NCBI GenBank assembly: GCA_964628195.1
Contig: CAZVPF010000025.1
Location: 1-40,894, forward strand
Reading direction: 5' to 3'
Length of the DNA stretch: 40,894 nt
Source: CAZVPF01 sp964628195
GTDB taxonomy: Bacteria; Planctomycetota; Phycisphaerae; Sedimentisphaerales; Anaerohalosphaeraceae
Shown: piece after piece, positions 1 to 7,908 of the stretch
Layout: every line of letters starts with the position of its first letter
Numbering within the stretch: position 1 is the stretch's first letter
The notes under the pieces: generated by a model
Told to the model about the DNA's origin: nothing
What the model saw: the letters and a program-made list of their open reading frames with translations, nothing else
Databases searched by the model: none
Translations under genes and position numbers: made by a program

Positions 1-60
<60 letters not shown>

Positions 61-70
61 GTGACAATGT

Positions 71-99
71 AATTTATCACAAACGCCCGGTTATGGCAA
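71..99 (-). promoter_or_regulatory. sigma70-type promoter of tRNA-Ala
   Basis: On the minus strand TTGCCA (94-99) and TAAATT (71-76) are separated by 17 bases. The -10 ends 11 bases before the mature tRNA 5' end, a fitting distance for a short tRNA leader. Confidence 0.45.
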
Positions 100-104
100 G
101 GGTA

Positions 105-1325
105 TTAATCCTGAATTTTTTTGCTTTCGGCAAGCCTGTTTTTTACCCATTCGCGGGCCTGTTCCTGGGTGCTTACCTGTTCTTCAAGCTGGGCAAGGTA
201 GAGTTCTCTTGATACATGGCCTACCTCCGGGCCGGGCCTGACCCCGAGTGCTATAAGCTGGTGACCGTCGAGAAGGGCGGCGGGTTTCAGTTCAACGCCT
301 TCGAGTTGCTCGGCGCGTTTGATCACTTTATTGACCGGCCCAGCGGCTTTGCCGAGGGTTTTTTGTATCGCTTTTTCAAGGATGCACAGATCGTCGAATA
401 GAGGTTCGGCGGCCAGCAGTTTTAGCTGCGAAAGCGACATATCGACTTCGAGCAGCCTCGAGCGATTCTTTAGCAGGAACTTTACATCGGCAAGACGGGC
501 GTTGCTTAACTTCAGTGCCCTGCAGCGGGCCGAGGCAAGTGCCGTTTCTGAGCCTGCGAACATGGCCGCAAGCCCAAGAGAAAAGTCTATATTATCCGGC
601 AGGTTGTCGAGTACCTTAAAGCCCAAGTCGACTTCACTGCGTTCGAGGTTGGGAAATATCATGTTCAACAGACCTGTATCGAGAAGCATAGAAAGACCCG
701 CACTGCGGTTGGGATGGGTTATTATTGTTTCAAGCTCCATTGCTATGCGTTCTGAGCTGATCGCCGTAATACGTGTATGAAGCTTTTTAATGGCCCGGTA
801 TGTATCCGCTTCGATCGCATAACCGAGCTCTGTCGAGAACCTCACGGCCCGGAGCATACGCAGGTAGTCCTCGCCGAAGCGGTCCTGTGGTGAGCCGATG
901 GTACGCAGTGTTTTCTTTTCAAGATCGGCCCGTCCGTTCACATAGTCTATAACTTCGTTACTGACCGGGTCGTAGAACATACCGTTAATGGTGAAGTCCC
1001 GCCGCATGGCGTCCTCTTCGGGTCCGGAAAACGATACGTGGTCCGGGTGACGGCCGTCCGCGTAGCCGCATTCTGTGCGAAAGGTCGCAACCTCCGTCTG
1101 CTGGTCGGCGAACATTACCATTACCACCCCGAACTTTGCGCCTACTTTAATGGTCCGTTCAAACAGGGCGATAACCTGCTCGGGAGTGGCCGAAGTTGCG
1201 ACATCGTAGTCCTTGGCAGGGCGGTTTATCAGCATGTCGCGCACACAACCACCCGCCAGCAGCGCCCTGTAACCGTGGCTGTTAAGGCGTTTGATTATTT
1301 TAATCGCATCGGCTTTGTTATTCAT
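105..1325 (-). CDS. cca: CCA-adding enzyme / poly(A) polymerase family tRNA nucleotidyltransferase
   Basis: Class II nucleotidyltransferase of 406 residues. The head domain shows the GGxVRD signature (residues 25-30) and the catalytic aspartate pair in KDYDVAT (D39, D41), followed by the RRDFTINGMFYDP segment typical of the family and a helical RNA-binding C-terminus. The role is addition or repair of the 3' CCA of tRNAs, although class II sequences alone do not always separate CCA enzymes from poly(A) polymerases. A CCA role fits the tRNA-Pro at 39869, which encodes no CCA. The ATG overlaps the end of rsmD by 8 bases, so the two are probably translated from one message. No HD domain or other extension is obvious. 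Confidence 0.9.
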   Translation of the reverse strand: MNNKADAIKIIKRLNSHGYRALLAGGCVRDMLINRPAKDYDVATSATPEQVIALFERTIKVGAKFGVVMVMFADQQTEVATFRTECGYADGRHPDHVSFSGPEEDAMRRDFTINGMFYDPVSNEVIDYVNGRADLEKKTLRTIGSPQDRFGEDYLRMLRAVRFSTELGYAIEADTYRAIKKLHTRITAISSERIAMELETIITHPNRSAGLSMLLDTGLLNMIFPNLERSEVDLGFKVLDNLPDNIDFSLGLAAMFAGSETALASARCRALKLSNARLADVKFLLKNRSRLLEVDMSLSQLKLLAAEPLFDDLCILEKAIQKTLGKAAGPVNKVIKRAEQLEGVELKPAALLDGHQLIALGVRPGPEVGHVSRELYLAQLEEQVSTQEQAREWVKNRLAESKKIQD

Positions 1326-1908
1326 CTTCTGTCCCGGCGGTATTTTGCAGCAGTGATATTTTTATTGTTCCCCACTTGCGCACGTCGATCACTTCCAGCG
1401 GGCCGTATGAGTCGAGCAGGTCCGTTTGCTTGTCGGTGCGAACAGAAACGATTGCCCCGGGCCGGACTTGCGTAGAAATAGTTATAAGCAGTCTGCCGAG
1501 CAGCGAATTCGGTGACGTGTCGCGGGACATTTTATAAGGCGGGTCGACGAAGACCAGGTCGCATAGCGGGTCCCCGGCCCTGACCGCGGCGCCCGCCTTG
1601 AAGGCATTGGTTCGGACGGGACGGCTTTTTTGCATAAAGCCCGCCTTGTCGATATTTTTTTTAAGGGTATCCATTACCCGGGAACTCTGCTCGACAAAGG
1701 TCACGCTTTTTGCCCCGCGTGACAGGGCCTCGAGCCCGGTCGAACCGGTTCCGCTGAACAAATCGGCGACTACACAGCCCTCCGGCATGTCGTATTTGTA
1801 AAGGATACTGAAAAGCGACTCCTTAACACGGTCGGTGATAGGGCGTGTTTCCGCGGTGGGCGGCGCCAGCAGTTTCATTCCTTTTTTTGTTCCGGCGATA
1901 ATTCTCAT
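1318..1908 (-). CDS. rsmD: 16S rRNA (guanine(966)-N(2))-methyltransferase RsmD
   Basis: SAM-dependent methyltransferase of 196 residues that modifies G966 of 16S rRNA. The N-terminus MRIIAGTKKG is the family start signature, the SAM-binding motif I is VADLFSGTGSTG (about 47-58), and the catalytic N-methyltransferase motif DPPY lies at 122-125. Length is normal for RsmD. The gene overlaps cca by 8 bases, and an 80-base gap separates it from bioB upstream. That gap has a candidate promoter, so rsmD-cca may be a sub-operon. The Shine-Dalgarno is weak (GGA very close to ATG). Confidence 0.93.
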   Translation of the reverse strand: MRIIAGTKKGMKLLAPPTAETRPITDRVKESLFSILYKYDMPEGCVVADLFSGTGSTGLEALSRGAKSVTFVEQSSRVMDTLKKNIDKAGFMQKSRPVRTNAFKAGAAVRAGDPLCDLVFVDPPYKMSRDTSPNSLLGRLLITISTQVRPGAIVSVRTDKQTDLLDSYGPLEVIDVRKWGTIKISLLQNTAGTEDE

Positions 1909-1945
1909 ATTCCATTCGATCTTTTAAACACTGTTTCTTTAGAGA

Positions 1946-1973
1946 ATTATAGCCGCTGAGGTTTCTTTTTAAA
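1946..1973 (-). promoter_or_regulatory. candidate promoter for rsmD-cca
   Basis: Minus-strand TTTAAA (1968-1973) and a perfect TATAAT (1946-1951) are spaced by 16 bases in the bioB-rsmD gap. The -35 is only a partial match, so this is a sequence-based guess. Confidence 0.35.
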
Positions 1974-1988
1974 GTGTTAATGTTGCGT

Positions 1989-2963
1989 TTAAACCGCGAC
2001 CAGTTCCATATCCGACAGCATTTTAAGATCCTGCTGCGCATCACGGCCGGATGTCGTGAGATAATTGCCGGTTATTATTGCTGTTGCCCCGGCTTTGAAT
2101 ATCCAGCTTTGCATGTCGCCAAGGTTCAGGACCCTGCCGCCCGCTACTTTGATGTCGGCATGGGGCAGCATGAAGCGGAACATCGCTATGGTTGTAAGTA
2201 TCTGCCGCGGGCTCATCGGGGGCGAGTCGGCAAGCGGGGTTCCCGGGATAGGATGCAGAAAGTTCAGCGGAACCATGTCCACGCCCAGCTCACGGAGGCT
2301 GATCGCCATTTCGATGCGGTCGCTTAGCGATTCGCCGATACCAAATATGCCACCCGCGCATACGCCAAGTCCTGCGTCAAGGGCGTTATTTATGGTTTCG
2401 ACCCTTTCGGAATAATCATGGGTTGTTACGATGTCATGGAAATAATCGGCCGATGTCTCGAGATTGTGGTTGTAGCGTTTCAGCCCCGCAGAGGCGAGCC
2501 TCACCGCCTGGGAAGGGGTAAGTATCCCGAACGATCCGCAAAGGTCCATGCCGTTTTTTTGCGAAATTCTTTCACTTAACGAGCAAACCCGGTCAAGCTC
2601 GTCGTCGGTGATGGTTCTGCCCGAATATACGATGCCGAAGTTTTTTATACCCGAGTTTCGGGCCTGTTCCGCCGCGTGCAGTATCTCCTCGTTCGAGGTA
2701 TAGCGTGCCGGGCCTATATCGGTTTTGTAACGGGCCGATTGTGCGCAGAACTTGCAGTCCTCTGAGCATCCGCCCAGTCTGCCCGGGACAATGGAACAGA
2801 CACGGACGCAGCTGCCGAAGTTGCGGACGCGAATTTTGTTGGACCAGTACATCAGGTCGTCAAAGTCCTCACGGGCGTTCTCGACCAAAGTAAGTGCGTG
2901 GGCTTTGTCCGGAATTATATCGCTAAGGACCTGCCGGGCTAACTGTTCGATAATTGGGTTCAT
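1989..2963 (-). CDS. bioB: biotin synthase BioB
   Basis: Radical SAM enzyme converting dethiobiotin to biotin. With the ATG at 2963 the protein has 324 residues. The radical SAM cluster GGCSEDCKFCAQ supplies C66, C70 and C73 in the CxxxCxxC spacing, and the NHNLETS and NFLHPIPGTPL segments are classical BioB signatures. The reading frame stays open upstream to 3032, but the ATG at 2963 overlaps the stop of the HYExAFE gene as ATGA, so it is the likely translationally coupled start. No other biotin genes are in the window, so the pathway must be completed elsewhere or dethiobiotin salvaged. Confidence 0.94.
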   Translation of the reverse strand: MNPIIEQLARQVLSDIIPDKAHALTLVENAREDFDDLMYWSNKIRVRNFGSCVRVCSIVPGRLGGCSEDCKFCAQSARYKTDIGPARYTSNEEILHAAEQARNSGIKNFGIVYSGRTITDDELDRVCSLSERISQKNGMDLCGSFGILTPSQAVRLASAGLKRYNHNLETSADYFHDIVTTHDYSERVETINNALDAGLGVCAGGIFGIGESLSDRIEMAISLRELGVDMVPLNFLHPIPGTPLADSPPMSPRQILTTIAMFRFMLPHADIKVAGGRVLNLGDMQSWIFKAGATAIITGNYLTTSGRDAQQDLKMLSDMELVAV

Positions 2964-3514
2964 GACAAAAACTCTTGAACGGGTTGAAGTATCGATCCGA
3001 ATCTTTTCGCCGGTATATTGACCGTGTGCCATTTACCGCTCCGCTGTTTCATCGAGCGTGCGTAGAGGTCAAGCGGTACCGCGGTGAAGAAGTAGCTGCG
3101 GCCGTCATACTCGAATATGTCACGCCCGTCAGGGTCGACATCCGGGTTCTTGAACATGTAGGCGAATACGAATATGGGTTTGTAAGAATCGTCAAAGCGG
3201 CTTGGCCCCGTCGAGATGCGCGAAGTCCGGTTGAAAGCAGTTTCCCATTTGAAAAGGCTCTGCACGTCGTCGATGGTGACCCAGTTCTCCAGGCCGGTGA
3301 GTTTTTCCAGGGAAACACCGTTATAAATTCGCCCCTTGAGTTCGACGATGAAGGCTCTGCCGCTCGGAGGGTAAAGGATGTAGTCAAATGTTTTTGCTTT
3401 TTCGCGTGACGGGCAAAAACGTTTGGACTGGTCCACCGGGACATGATCGATGCAATGCTCTTCCAGCCAGGCCTCGAAAGCCCGCTCATAGTGATTTTTG
3501 GCTGGATAGATCAT
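2960..3514 (-). CDS. HYExAFE family protein with PD-(D/E)XK-like core
   Basis: Protein of 184 residues starting at ATG 3514, preceded by AAGGAG eight bases upstream; an in-frame TTG at 3520 is less likely. Residues 8-14 read HYERAFE, matching the HYExAFE family that I associate with planctomycetes. What I see beyond the name is a nuclease-like layout: E14 in the first helix, D44 in FDYILY, and E58-L-K60 in FIVELKGR on the next strand, the order of PD-(D/E)XK nucleases. The start lies 2 bases after the hisS stop and the stop overlaps the bioB ATG (ATGA), so it is co-translated between them. No biochemical function is known to me; nuclease activity is inference. Confidence 0.8.
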   Translation of the reverse strand: MIYPAKNHYERAFEAWLEEHCIDHVPVDQSKRFCPSREKAKTFDYILYPPSGRAFIVELKGRIYNGVSLEKLTGLENWVTIDDVQSLFKWETAFNRTSRISTGPSRFDDSYKPIFVFAYMFKNPDVDPDGRDIFEYDGRSYFFTAVPLDLYARSMKQRSGKWHTVNIPAKRFGSILQPVQEFLS

Positions 3515-3516
3515 TT

Positions 3517-4818
3517 TCAAAGCTCCTTTTTTACCGCCGCGGTTAAGAATTCCTCGAGGTTGTCGGTCGTTTGGCTTCCCGTTTGCATATTTTTAACAGC
3601 TATTTGAGAATTGTCAAGTTCCTCTCCGGCGATGATGGTGTTTTTTGCCCCGGAAGCGGCCGCTTGTTTAAGCTGCTTGCCAAGGGCCGTGGTCTTGTAG
3701 CTCAGCTCCACCGCCAGCCCTGCTGTTCGGAGCCTCGAGGTTATTTCAAGGGCACTGGGAATGTATTTCTCGTCGGTTACGGCAACGTAGTAATCGAGGT
3801 TTCTTGTCGCAAGCGTATCAGGCTTTAGCAGCCCCTTTTCTTCGAGCAGTATTTGCAGTACGCAATCGCCCATCCCCATGCCAGTTGCCGGCACGCTCGG
3901 TCCGCCGAAGTCTTTAAGCAGGTTGTCGAACCTGCCGCCCCCGCAAACGGCTCGCAGCTCCCCGGCGACATCGTGCACCTCGAAAACCGGCCCGGTGTAA
4001 TAAGCAAGACCCCGGACTATTCCCATGTCAAATTCGCAGTATTCACAGACCTGCATGTTCTTCAGGGTATCGAATAGCAGGTTTATTTCATCCAGGGCAG
4101 CATGCGCCTCGGAGTTAAGCTCGACCAGCGAAGTAATACCAGCAGTGTCGTCGAGTTCCATAAGCGCCGCGACCGTCTTTTCTGTTTTTTCGTCGCCGAG
4201 TTTTTCGGTCAGCGATTTTTCAAAAACATCCGCCGGCAGCTTGGCCTTTTTGTCGAGCAGGGCATACATCTCGATAAGTTTATCGTCAGCGATGCCCAGC
4301 GATGTGAGAATTGCAGAAAGGAGTTTACGGCTGGATATTTTCGCCTTGATGTCATTGCTTGTCAAACCCTGGGCGCGCAGATAATCGAGCGACGTGAATA
4401 TCACTTCCGCGTCGGCCAGAACCGAGTCGACACCGATTATATCGATGTTCCACTGCCAGAACTCCCGCAGACGACCTTTTTGCGGGCGTTCGGCACGGCA
4501 CAGTCGCGGCATCGAAAACCACTTAATCGGCCGCGCCAGCGTGTTTATCTGCTGGTTAACCATGCGTGCAAGGGTTGGGGTTATTTCGGGGCGGATGGCC
4601 AGATCTCTTCCGCCTCGGTCGCTGAAGCTGAAAAGTTGCTCGACGATCTCCTCCCCGCTCTTGACCTCGTACATCTTGAGATGCTCGAAAATAGGGCCCT
4701 CGTATTCCTCAAAACCGTTCCGCAGGGAAGCTGCTTTCCAGCCGTCGAGTATGTAATTATGAACCGCCATCAGTGGCGGAAAAAAGTCGCGTGTGCCTTT
4801 TACCGGCTGAATCTTCAT
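3517..4818 (-). CDS. hisS: histidyl-tRNA synthetase
   Basis: Class II aminoacyl-tRNA synthetase of 433 residues that charges tRNA-His. It shows KGTRDFFPP at the N-terminus, motif 2 around RLCRAERPQKGRLREFWQWNID, the histidine-binding segment RGLAYYTGPVFEVHD, the motif 3 region with GGGRFDNLL and GMGMGDCVL, and a C-terminal anticodon-binding domain (YYVAVTDEKYI onward). The FWQWNID variant of motif 2 differs from the common FHQ form of E. coli-like enzymes. The ATG lies 3 bases after the stop of the upstream cysteine-cluster gene and the stop is 2 bases before the next start, so it is the middle of a tight operon. Confidence 0.95.
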   Translation of the reverse strand: MKIQPVKGTRDFFPPLMAVHNYILDGWKAASLRNGFEEYEGPIFEHLKMYEVKSGEEIVEQLFSFSDRGGRDLAIRPEITPTLARMVNQQINTLARPIKWFSMPRLCRAERPQKGRLREFWQWNIDIIGVDSVLADAEVIFTSLDYLRAQGLTSNDIKAKISSRKLLSAILTSLGIADDKLIEMYALLDKKAKLPADVFEKSLTEKLGDEKTEKTVAALMELDDTAGITSLVELNSEAHAALDEINLLFDTLKNMQVCEYCEFDMGIVRGLAYYTGPVFEVHDVAGELRAVCGGGRFDNLLKDFGGPSVPATGMGMGDCVLQILLEEKGLLKPDTLATRNLDYYVAVTDEKYIPSALEITSRLRTAGLAVELSYKTTALGKQLKQAAASGAKNTIIAGEELDNSQIAVKNMQTGSQTTDNLEEFLTAAVKKEL

Positions 4819-4821
4819 TTA

Positions 4822-5265
4822 TTACTTGCCTTTTTTCTTCTTCTTTTTCTTCGGTTTTTTATTGAGCTTATCCAGAACATTCGGGCCGAACTTGATCTTC
4901 ATGTACTCTTCCATCTGGTGGTCGTCTTTGAAAAACAGCTCATAGTCGTAGTCGTTACCGGTGAAATCGCAGGAGTCATCGTCATATTTGCGGCAGATGC
5001 CCGGACGTTTTTCATATATCTCGCAGAGGTAGTTTTCGTTATTCAAATGACGGCACTTGTTTTTAATATTAATGTACCAGTCACCTTCCTCTACGAAGAC
5101 CTGTACATCCTCGTGAGTGAGATACCAGCGGATATCGTCAAAATCATCCCAGTCCTCGGGTGTTTCTATAGGCAAAGCGAAGTACCTGCAGCAAAGACCC
5201 GTGCATTTGCTGCATTTGGATGAGGGCGTTTTTTTCTTTTTGCTCTTTTTGGTTTTCTGCGCCAA
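4822..5265 (-). CDS. YkgJ-type cysteine-cluster protein (putative Zn/Fe binding)
   Basis: Small protein with an N-terminal CSKCTGLCCRYF cluster (C18, C21, C25, C26) followed by the CRHL...YLCEIYEKRPGICRKY pattern of the YkgJ/CxxCxxCC zinc/iron-chelating family. It has lysine-rich ends (KKSKKKK near the start, KKPKKKKKKK at the end), suggesting contact with nucleic acid or the ribosome. I place the start at TTG 5265 (147 residues) because GGAG lies 7 bases upstream; a TTG at 5289 has no such site. It is the first gene of the hisS operon, directly behind a strong promoter. Members of this family have no firmly assigned reaction. Confidence 0.78.
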   Translation of the reverse strand: MAQKTKKSKKKKTPSSKCSKCTGLCCRYFALPIETPEDWDDFDDIRWYLTHEDVQVFVEEGDWYINIKNKCRHLNNENYLCEIYEKRPGICRKYDDDSCDFTGNDYDYELFFKDDHQMEEYMKIKFGPNVLDKLNKKPKKKKKKKGK

Positions 5266-5313
5266 TTCGTGTCTCCGTACATAAGGCAATACAACTTTTT
5301 TAATGATTTGGGC

Positions 5314-5342
5314 ATTATAGGAATAAACACCGGGATAGTCAA
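5314..5342 (-). promoter_or_regulatory. strong sigma70-type promoter of the ykgJ-like/hisS/bioB operon
   Basis: Minus-strand TTGACT (5337-5342) and TATAAT (5314-5319) with a 17-base spacer, near consensus. The predicted transcript starts about 40 bases before the TTG start at 5265. It is back-to-back with the promoter at 5350-5377. Confidence 0.68.
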
Positions 5343-5349
5343 AGGTTAG

Positions 5350-5377
5350 TTGATTATTATCTATTTTGGTCTATAAT
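5350..5377 (+). promoter_or_regulatory. sigma70-type promoter of the DUF5703 lipoprotein gene
   Basis: TTGATT (5350-5355) and TATAAT (5372-5377) with a 16-base spacer, about 40 bases ahead of the ATG at 5419. Only 7 bases separate its -35 from the -35 of the divergent promoter, so the two may compete. Confidence 0.6.
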
Positions 5378-5418
5378 ACCGTCGTCGTGTTTCTGTGAAT
5401 TTATTTAAGGAATATGAA

Positions 5419-7725
5419 ATGCTCAGAAAAACATCAGCTATTATCACATTCTGCATGGTATTATTCATCATAGGTTGCGGGGAAAAAACCGCCAGAGACA
5501 CCGCCCGGGATCGTACTTACCAGCGGGTCAGTCAATACGATGTCGTTTGGGACCAGTTAGGCAAAAGCTCTGCTGATTCTATGCCCGTCGGCAACGGGGA
5601 TATAGGCCTCAATGTCTGGACCGAGCAAAATGGTGATGTTGTTTTTCTGGTCGGCAAATCGGACGCCTGGAGTGAAAACAACCGGCTGCTGAAACTCGGA
5701 CGCGTAAGGCTGAAAATGACCCCAAATCCTTTCACCGGTGCTGAAATTGAGCAGAGGCTCGATCTAATCTCCGGCATGGTGGTTATTCGTACAGTCGGTC
5801 AAACCGGCGGCAATGAGCTTTGTATATGGCCCGACGCAAACGCCCAGGTGGTCAGGATAAGGGGCGATTTCGATAAAGATGTTGAGATATCCGCATCGCT
5901 TGAGATATGGAGGACAGAGCAAAGAAGCTTCGAGGGGCCCGAGTGGTTCAGTTGCTGGACGATGAGCGGATATTCCCCCGCCAAGTGGGGTCAGCCGCAA
6001 AAAATAATGCCTGACACCGTTATTGACACCCCCGACGCGGTTGTATGGTACCACAGAAATGAGTATTCCATCTGGCCGATTTCGATGCAGCTTCAGGGTC
6101 TCGGTGACTACATGAACAGGCTTGAAGACCCCTTGAAAAACCGAACTTTCGGCGGGATGATAACCGGACAGGGTCTTGTCAAAAGCGGCGAAAAACAGTT
6201 GAAATCTGCTTCACCGGGCGCCAAACACGAAATGAACGTTTATCTTCATACCGCCCAGACCCCCACCCCCGGCATGTGGCTGGCACAGATCAAAAATTTG
6301 GCCCTCGAGATTGATAAGGTTTCATATAATAAGGCCCAACAGGCCCATAAAAGCTGGTGGCGGGACTTCTGGGCACGGAGCTACATATTCGTTTCAGGCA
6401 CCGAAGAGGCCGAGCTGGTGACTCGGGGCTACGTACTGGCCCGGTTCGTCAACGCCTGCGCCGGCAGGGGTAATTACGCGATGAAATTCAACGGCTCACT
6501 TTTCAATTACGATAATGTCAAGCAAGTGGGCAATGCGTGGAAAGAGGAAGATTATGAGCTCGACCCCGATTACAGGCGGTGGGGCGGTGATTACTGGTTC
6601 CAGAACACCCGCCTGCCTTACTGGACAATGCCTCTCGCCGGCGACTTTGACATGATGATGCCGCTTTTCGACATGTATATGGACACAATGCAGCTTGCGA
6701 AAATTCGCAGCGAAGTCTGGTTCGGCCATGGCGGGGTCTTCGTCCCCGAGACTATGTCTTTCTGGGGCACTTATGCAAACGGCGATTACGGATGGAACAG
6801 GGAGGGGTTGGCTGTAGGGCATGTAAGTAACGCTTATATAGGCAGATACATACAGGGTGGTCTCGAGCTCGCCCTGCTGATGATCGATTATTTTGATTTT
6901 ACAGCCGACACGCGGTTCGCAAAAGAAAAGATGCTGCCCTGGTGCATGGAGGTCTTGCGGTATTACAGACAGCATTATAAAATTGACGAAAACGGCAAAT
7001 TGAGACTTGACCCTGCCCAGGCCCTTGAGACCTACCAGGAGGCGGTAAACCCCGCACCGGATATTGCCGGGCTCTGGAAAGTCAGCGGCGAGCTTCTGGA
7101 AATGTCGAGTGATATTGTCGGCAAAGCTGAACGGGCGGAACTCAAAGAGCTCCGAAGCCTCTTGCCGGATCTTCCGATGCGCGACTGTAATGGCAAAAAG
7201 GTTCTCGCCCCGGCAGGTGAATACGGCCAGCGAAAGAATATGGAGAACCCGGAAGTTTACGCCATCTTCCCTTACCGCCTGCACACCGCCGTCCGAGGCG
7301 ATCTTGAGCTTGCCGGGGAAACCTTTGAGTGTCGTATTCAAAAGGGCACTGGCGGCTGGTTCCAGGACGCTGTCCAGGCCGCAATGGTCGCAAAAACCGA
7401 CGAGGCAAAGGATAAACTGGTCACGAATTTCAAAAACACTCACAAGGGTTCGAAGTTCCCCGGCTTCTGGGGACCGAATTATGACTGGGTGCCCGATATG
7501 GACCACGCGGGAGTTTCGATGATAGCTTTGCAGAAAATGCTCATGCAGTACGATGATGATAAGGTGCTGATGTTCGGTGCCTGGCCGGGTGAATGGCAGG
7601 TCGTTTTCAAGCTTCACGGCCCCGGCGGCAGTATGCTAACAGGCAGTTACGACCCGCTAAGCGGCCCAAAGGTTGATATCTTCGGCAATAAAGGCCTTGA
7701 AATGGAAATCACGGACCCGAGATAG
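5419..7725 (+). CDS. DUF5703-type lipoprotein, putative glycoside hydrolase
   Basis: Exported lipoprotein of 768 residues. The ATG at 5419 has AAGG eight bases upstream; an in-frame GTG at 5395 is less likely because the signal peptide begins at MLRKTSAII. The lipobox FIIGC puts the lipidated cysteine at C20. The N-terminal beta domain carries SMPVGNGDIGLNVW and KSDAWSENNRLLKLGRV, as in DUF5703 proteins related to GH95-like fucosidases. The C-terminal two thirds is helical with Trp-rich stretches (DYRRWGGDYWFQNTRLPYW), consistent with an (alpha/alpha)6 barrel. I infer a surface-attached carbohydrate-degrading enzyme; the substrate cannot be read from sequence. It stands alone behind its own promoter. 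Confidence 0.7.
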   Translation: MLRKTSAIITFCMVLFIIGCGEKTARDTARDRTYQRVSQYDVVWDQLGKSSADSMPVGNGDIGLNVWTEQNGDVVFLVGKSDAWSENNRLLKLGRVRLKMTPNPFTGAEIEQRLDLISGMVVIRTVGQTGGNELCIWPDANAQVVRIRGDFDKDVEISASLEIWRTEQRSFEGPEWFSCWTMSGYSPAKWGQPQKIMPDTVIDTPDAVVWYHRNEYSIWPISMQLQGLGDYMNRLEDPLKNRTFGGMITGQGLVKSGEKQLKSASPGAKHEMNVYLHTAQTPTPGMWLAQIKNLALEIDKVSYNKAQQAHKSWWRDFWARSYIFVSGTEEAELVTRGYVLARFVNACAGRGNYAMKFNGSLFNYDNVKQVGNAWKEEDYELDPDYRRWGGDYWFQNTRLPYWTMPLAGDFDMMMPLFDMYMDTMQLAKIRSEVWFGHGGVFVPETMSFWGTYANGDYGWNREGLAVGHVSNAYIGRYIQGGLELALLMIDYFDFTADTRFAKEKMLPWCMEVLRYYRQHYKIDENGKLRLDPAQALETYQEAVNPAPDIAGLWKVSGELLEMSSDIVGKAERAELKELRSLLPDLPMRDCNGKKVLAPAGEYGQRKNMENPEVYAIFPYRLHTAVRGDLELAGETFECRIQKGTGGWFQDAVQAAMVAKTDEAKDKLVTNFKNTHKGSKFPGFWGPNYDWVPDMDHAGVSMIALQKMLMQYDDDKVLMFGAWPGEWQVVFKLHGPGGSMLTGSYDPLSGPKVDIFGNKGLEMEITDPR

Positions 7726-7755
7726 AAGTGACACGGCAAGCTATACGTATAATTG

Positions 7756-7782
7756 TTGACTACTTATGTAGCTTATAGTCAA
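7756..7782. repeat. inverted repeat upstream of the aspartate aminotransferase promoter
   Basis: TTGACTA (7756-7762) and its complement TAGTCAA (7776-7782) are separated by 13 bases. It lies about 40 bases upstream of the candidate -35 box and could be an operator or the 3' end signal of the preceding gene. No T-run follows, so a terminator is less likely. Confidence 0.3.
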
Positions 7783-7821
7783 TACAATACGTTTTTCTAT
7801 CCACATACTGGTTCTTTTGGG

Positions 7822-7849
7822 TTGATTTATCTTGTTTTGCCCTTATAGT
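7822..7849 (+). promoter_or_regulatory. candidate promoter of the aminotransferase-glycosyltransferase-alr operon
   Basis: TTGATT (7822-7827) and TATAGT (7844-7849) with a 16-base spacer, about 50 bases before the start at 7909. No other good candidate lies in the 180-base gap. Confidence 0.48.
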
Positions 7850-7908
7850 GTGCTTTTGTCGGAAAATAACGAGTATATTCTGGTAAAAAAATGAAAGGGT
7901 TCGGGTTT

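Noticed and set aside
4102..5223. Long open frame antisense to hisS and the cysteine-cluster gene
   Set aside because: It is the mirror of well-supported genes, has low-complexity composition, crosses the hisS operon junction and has no family resemblance.
6496..7617. Long minus-strand open frame inside the DUF5703 lipoprotein gene
   Set aside because: It is antisense to a coherent lipoprotein and shows no domain or ribosome site; GC-rich codon structure explains the openness.
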